In this document: positions 6,417 to 6,449 of the stretch, one piece after another | Layout: every line of letters begins with the position of its first letter | Numbering within the stretch: the stretch's first letter is position 1 | Assembly (NCBI GenBank): GCA_905235345.1 | Contig: CAJOLO010000088.1 | Coordinates: forward strand, 1 to 6,449 | DNA length: 6,449 nucleotides | Reading direction: 5' to 3' | Source: an uncultured Lachnospiraceae bacterium | GTDB lineage: Bacteria > Bacillota > Clostridia > Lachnospirales > Lachnospiraceae | Notes under the pieces: model-generated | Database searches by the model: none | What the model was told of the DNA's origin: nothing | The model's input: the letters and a program-made list of their open reading frames with translations, nothing else | Translations under genes and position numbers: made by a program

Positions 6417-6449
6417 TTGATTTTTATTAAAAATGTGGTACTCTATATA
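6417..6449 (+). promoter_or_regulatory. Promoter-like sequence at the window end
   Basis: TTGATT (6417-6422) is followed after 16 bases by TACTCT (6439-6444), with TG at 6436-6437 as an extended -10, and then TATATA at 6444-6449. The -10 matches only 3 of 6. Position directly after smpB suggests a promoter for ssrA, but the gene itself lies outside the window. Confidence 0.3.

Noticed and set aside
1..6449. CRISPR array, mobile element, phage or defence genes
   Set aside because: No spaced direct repeats, transposase, integrase or terminal inverted repeats are visible. All coding space is taken by housekeeping genes.

Overview
The window is an AT-rich stretch of bacterial chromosome with five intact protein genes, all on the + strand. 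In order they are gpmI (phosphoglycerate mutase), an enolase-family gene, secG, rnr (RNase R) and smpB. The order, low GC, strong AGGAGG-type ribosome binding sites and protein sequences fit a Clostridia member, most likely Lachnospiraceae (Butyrivibrio/Roseburia-like). The family placement is an inference from sequence style, not a search. No rRNA, tRNA, CRISPR array, insertion sequence or phage gene is visible.

Region by region: positions 1-135 are an AT-rich leader with -10-like motifs and a possible 11-codon mini-ORF. gpmI (136-1674) is canonical with every catalytic residue in place. A 126-bp gap carries a promoter-like pair and a perfect 19-nt palindrome. The enolase-family gene (1801-3081) is full length, but several highly conserved active-site residues are replaced. 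The best promoter of the window lies at 3106-3134, ahead of secG (3194-3436). secG is followed at once by a strong intrinsic terminator (3459-3490). After a 182-bp spacer comes rnr (3619-5856), which has an apparent insertion of about 40 residues in its RNB domain. smpB (5914-6387) follows with its own promoter-like motif. The last 60 bases look like a weak terminator and the start of another promoter, where ssrA (tmRNA) would be expected.

The genes form two functional blocks. gpmI and the enolase-family gene sit in the order of lower glycolysis (3-phosphoglycerate to 2-phosphoglycerate to phosphoenolpyruvate). secG belongs to the Sec translocon. rnr and smpB serve ribosome rescue by trans-translation and decay of the faulty mRNA. 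This is a familiar Firmicutes neighbourhood. The item most worth attention is the enolase-family protein: it keeps the metal ligands and the acid/base pair but has lost the conserved active-site His and a phosphate-contacting Ser, and its codon use is unlike that of the neighbouring glycolytic gene.
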